Notes under the pieces: model-generated
What the model saw: the letters and a program-made list of their open reading frames with translations, nothing else
Told to the model about the DNA's origin: nothing
Database searches by the model: none
Origin: Comamonadaceae bacterium
Lineage (GTDB): Bacteria > Pseudomonadota > Gammaproteobacteria > Burkholderiales > Burkholderiaceae_C
Assembly: GCA_013298415.1 (NCBI GenBank)
Contig: JAAFHN010000169.1
Coordinates: 1 to 6,202, forward strand
Direction of reading: 5' to 3'
DNA: 6,202 bases
Shown here: piece by piece, positions 5,534-6,202 of the stretch
How positions within the stretch are numbered: position 1 is the stretch's first letter
How the letters are laid out: each line of letters begins with the position of its first letter
Made by a program: the position numbers and the translations under genes

Positions 5534-6202
5534 GTGAAACCAAATGCAAAACCTTGGGCCTGGGTGAATTCCTTTGCGGAGCTGGGTGAGACTTTTTACA
5601 CCCGGCTCGCTGCACGGGGTGTGGCTCAACCGCGCTGGATTTATCGGAATTTGGCACTGGCCAACCGGCTTGGGATAGACACAGATTGGCTGGAATCAGA
5701 GGCTGCTTGCGAGGTGTTTGCGGGCAATGCGCTGTCACCTGGCGCTGACGAACGCCAAAGTCTGGCCAGCGTCTACAGCGGCCACCAGTTCGGTCAATGG
5801 GCGGGGCAGCTTGGCGATGGCCGGGCGCTGCTGCTGGGCGGCTTGAAGGCAGACATGCACTGGCCCGGCGTTGGCGAAGTCAGCGAAGTGGAGTTGCAGC
5901 TCAAAGGCGCAGGGCAAACGCCCTATTCCCGCATGGGCGACGGCCGGGCGGTGCTGCGCAGCTCTATCCGCGAATACCTGTGCAGCGAAGCGATGCACGC
6001 GCTCGGCATTCCCACAACCCGGGCCTTGGCGCTCGTTGGCTCGCCGCAGCCTGTGCGGCGCGAAGAAATGGAAACTGCAGCGGTGGTGACCCGCGCTGCG
6101 CCCAGCTTCATCCGGTTTGGACACTTTGAGCACTTTGCGGCGTCTGGCAACGATGCCGCGCTGAGGCAACTGGCCGACTACGTGATCCGTCGCTTCTACC
6201 CC
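5534..6202 (+). CDS. selO: Protein adenylyltransferase (AMPylase) SelO, N-terminal part
   Basis: SelO (YdiU/UPF0061) is a pseudokinase-fold enzyme that transfers AMP from ATP to Ser, Thr or Tyr of proteins and is linked to redox stress. The frame is open for 223 codons to the window edge, slightly under half of the roughly 480-500 residues usual for the family. Diagnostic segments are NSFAELGETFYTRL (12-25), VYSGHQFGQWAGQLGDGRALLLG (80-102), LQLKGAGQTPYSRMGDGRAVLRSSIREYL (121-149) with the likely ATP-binding Lys124, and GIPTTRALALV (158-168). The catalytic Asp/Asn region and the C-terminal Cys or selenocysteine lie outside the window. No ATG fits: the nearby ATG at 5544 is out of frame. I chose GTG 5534 because it keeps the conserved PW..NSFAELG start; GTG 5564 is a second option and would cut into that segment. 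No clear ribosome site precedes GTG 5534. Confidence 0.93.
   Translation, partial: MKPNAKPWAWVNSFAELGETFYTRLAARGVAQPRWIYRNLALANRLGIDTDWLESEAACEVFAGNALSPGADERQSLASVYSGHQFGQWAGQLGDGRALLLGGLKADMHWPGVGEVSEVELQLKGAGQTPYSRMGDGRAVLRSSIREYLCSEAMHALGIPTTRALALVGSPQPVRREEMETAAVVTRAAPSFIRFGHFEHFAASGNDAALRQLADYVIRRFYP

Noticed and set aside
5544..5546. ATG as the selO start
   Set aside because: It is out of frame with the conserved SelO reading frame, which is open from GTG 5534.

Overview
The window looks like chromosomal DNA from a betaproteobacterium, most likely Burkholderiales/Comamonadaceae. This rests on the style of the encoded proteins (a LivK ending in a Cys-Gln-Met-Lys-Arg-Pro tail, a LivM with an extended C-terminus, an acyl-CoA ligase starting MLGLMQ) and a moderately high G+C content. 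The genus cannot be fixed from this sequence. I see no phage, IS, CRISPR, tRNA or rRNA sequence.

Layout: four genes run on the minus strand, reading right to left. They are an AMP-forming acyl-CoA synthetase (5489-3846), a periplasmic substrate-binding protein of the branched-chain amino acid ABC family (livK-type, 3628-2396), the permease livH (2243-1281) and the permease livM (starting at 1279 and running off the left edge). The ATPase genes livG and livF are absent and, if linked, should lie beyond position 1. At the right edge a fifth gene runs divergently on the plus strand: the N-terminal 223 codons of the protein AMPylase SelO (5534 to the edge). Both edge genes lack a stop codon inside the window.

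Gaps: 1 base between livH and livM, 152 bases between livK and livH, 217 bases between the synthetase and livK, and 44 bases between the divergent synthetase and selO. The livK-livH gap holds a perfect 15-bp stem with a 3-base loop plus a second imperfect hairpin. The synthetase-livK gap holds a 12-bp inverted repeat near the presumed livK promoter and one copy of a 21-bp REP-like sequence.

Inferred biology: LivK captures a small carboxylate (an amino acid or another organic acid) in the periplasm, and LivH-LivM with the off-window ATPases import it. The adjacent synthetase could activate the imported acid, or a catabolite of it, as a CoA thioester. SelO is probably an unrelated neighbour. 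Every gene belongs to a known family. I found no convincing new system; the points worth checking are the intergenic structures and the true substrate of the transporter-ligase pair.
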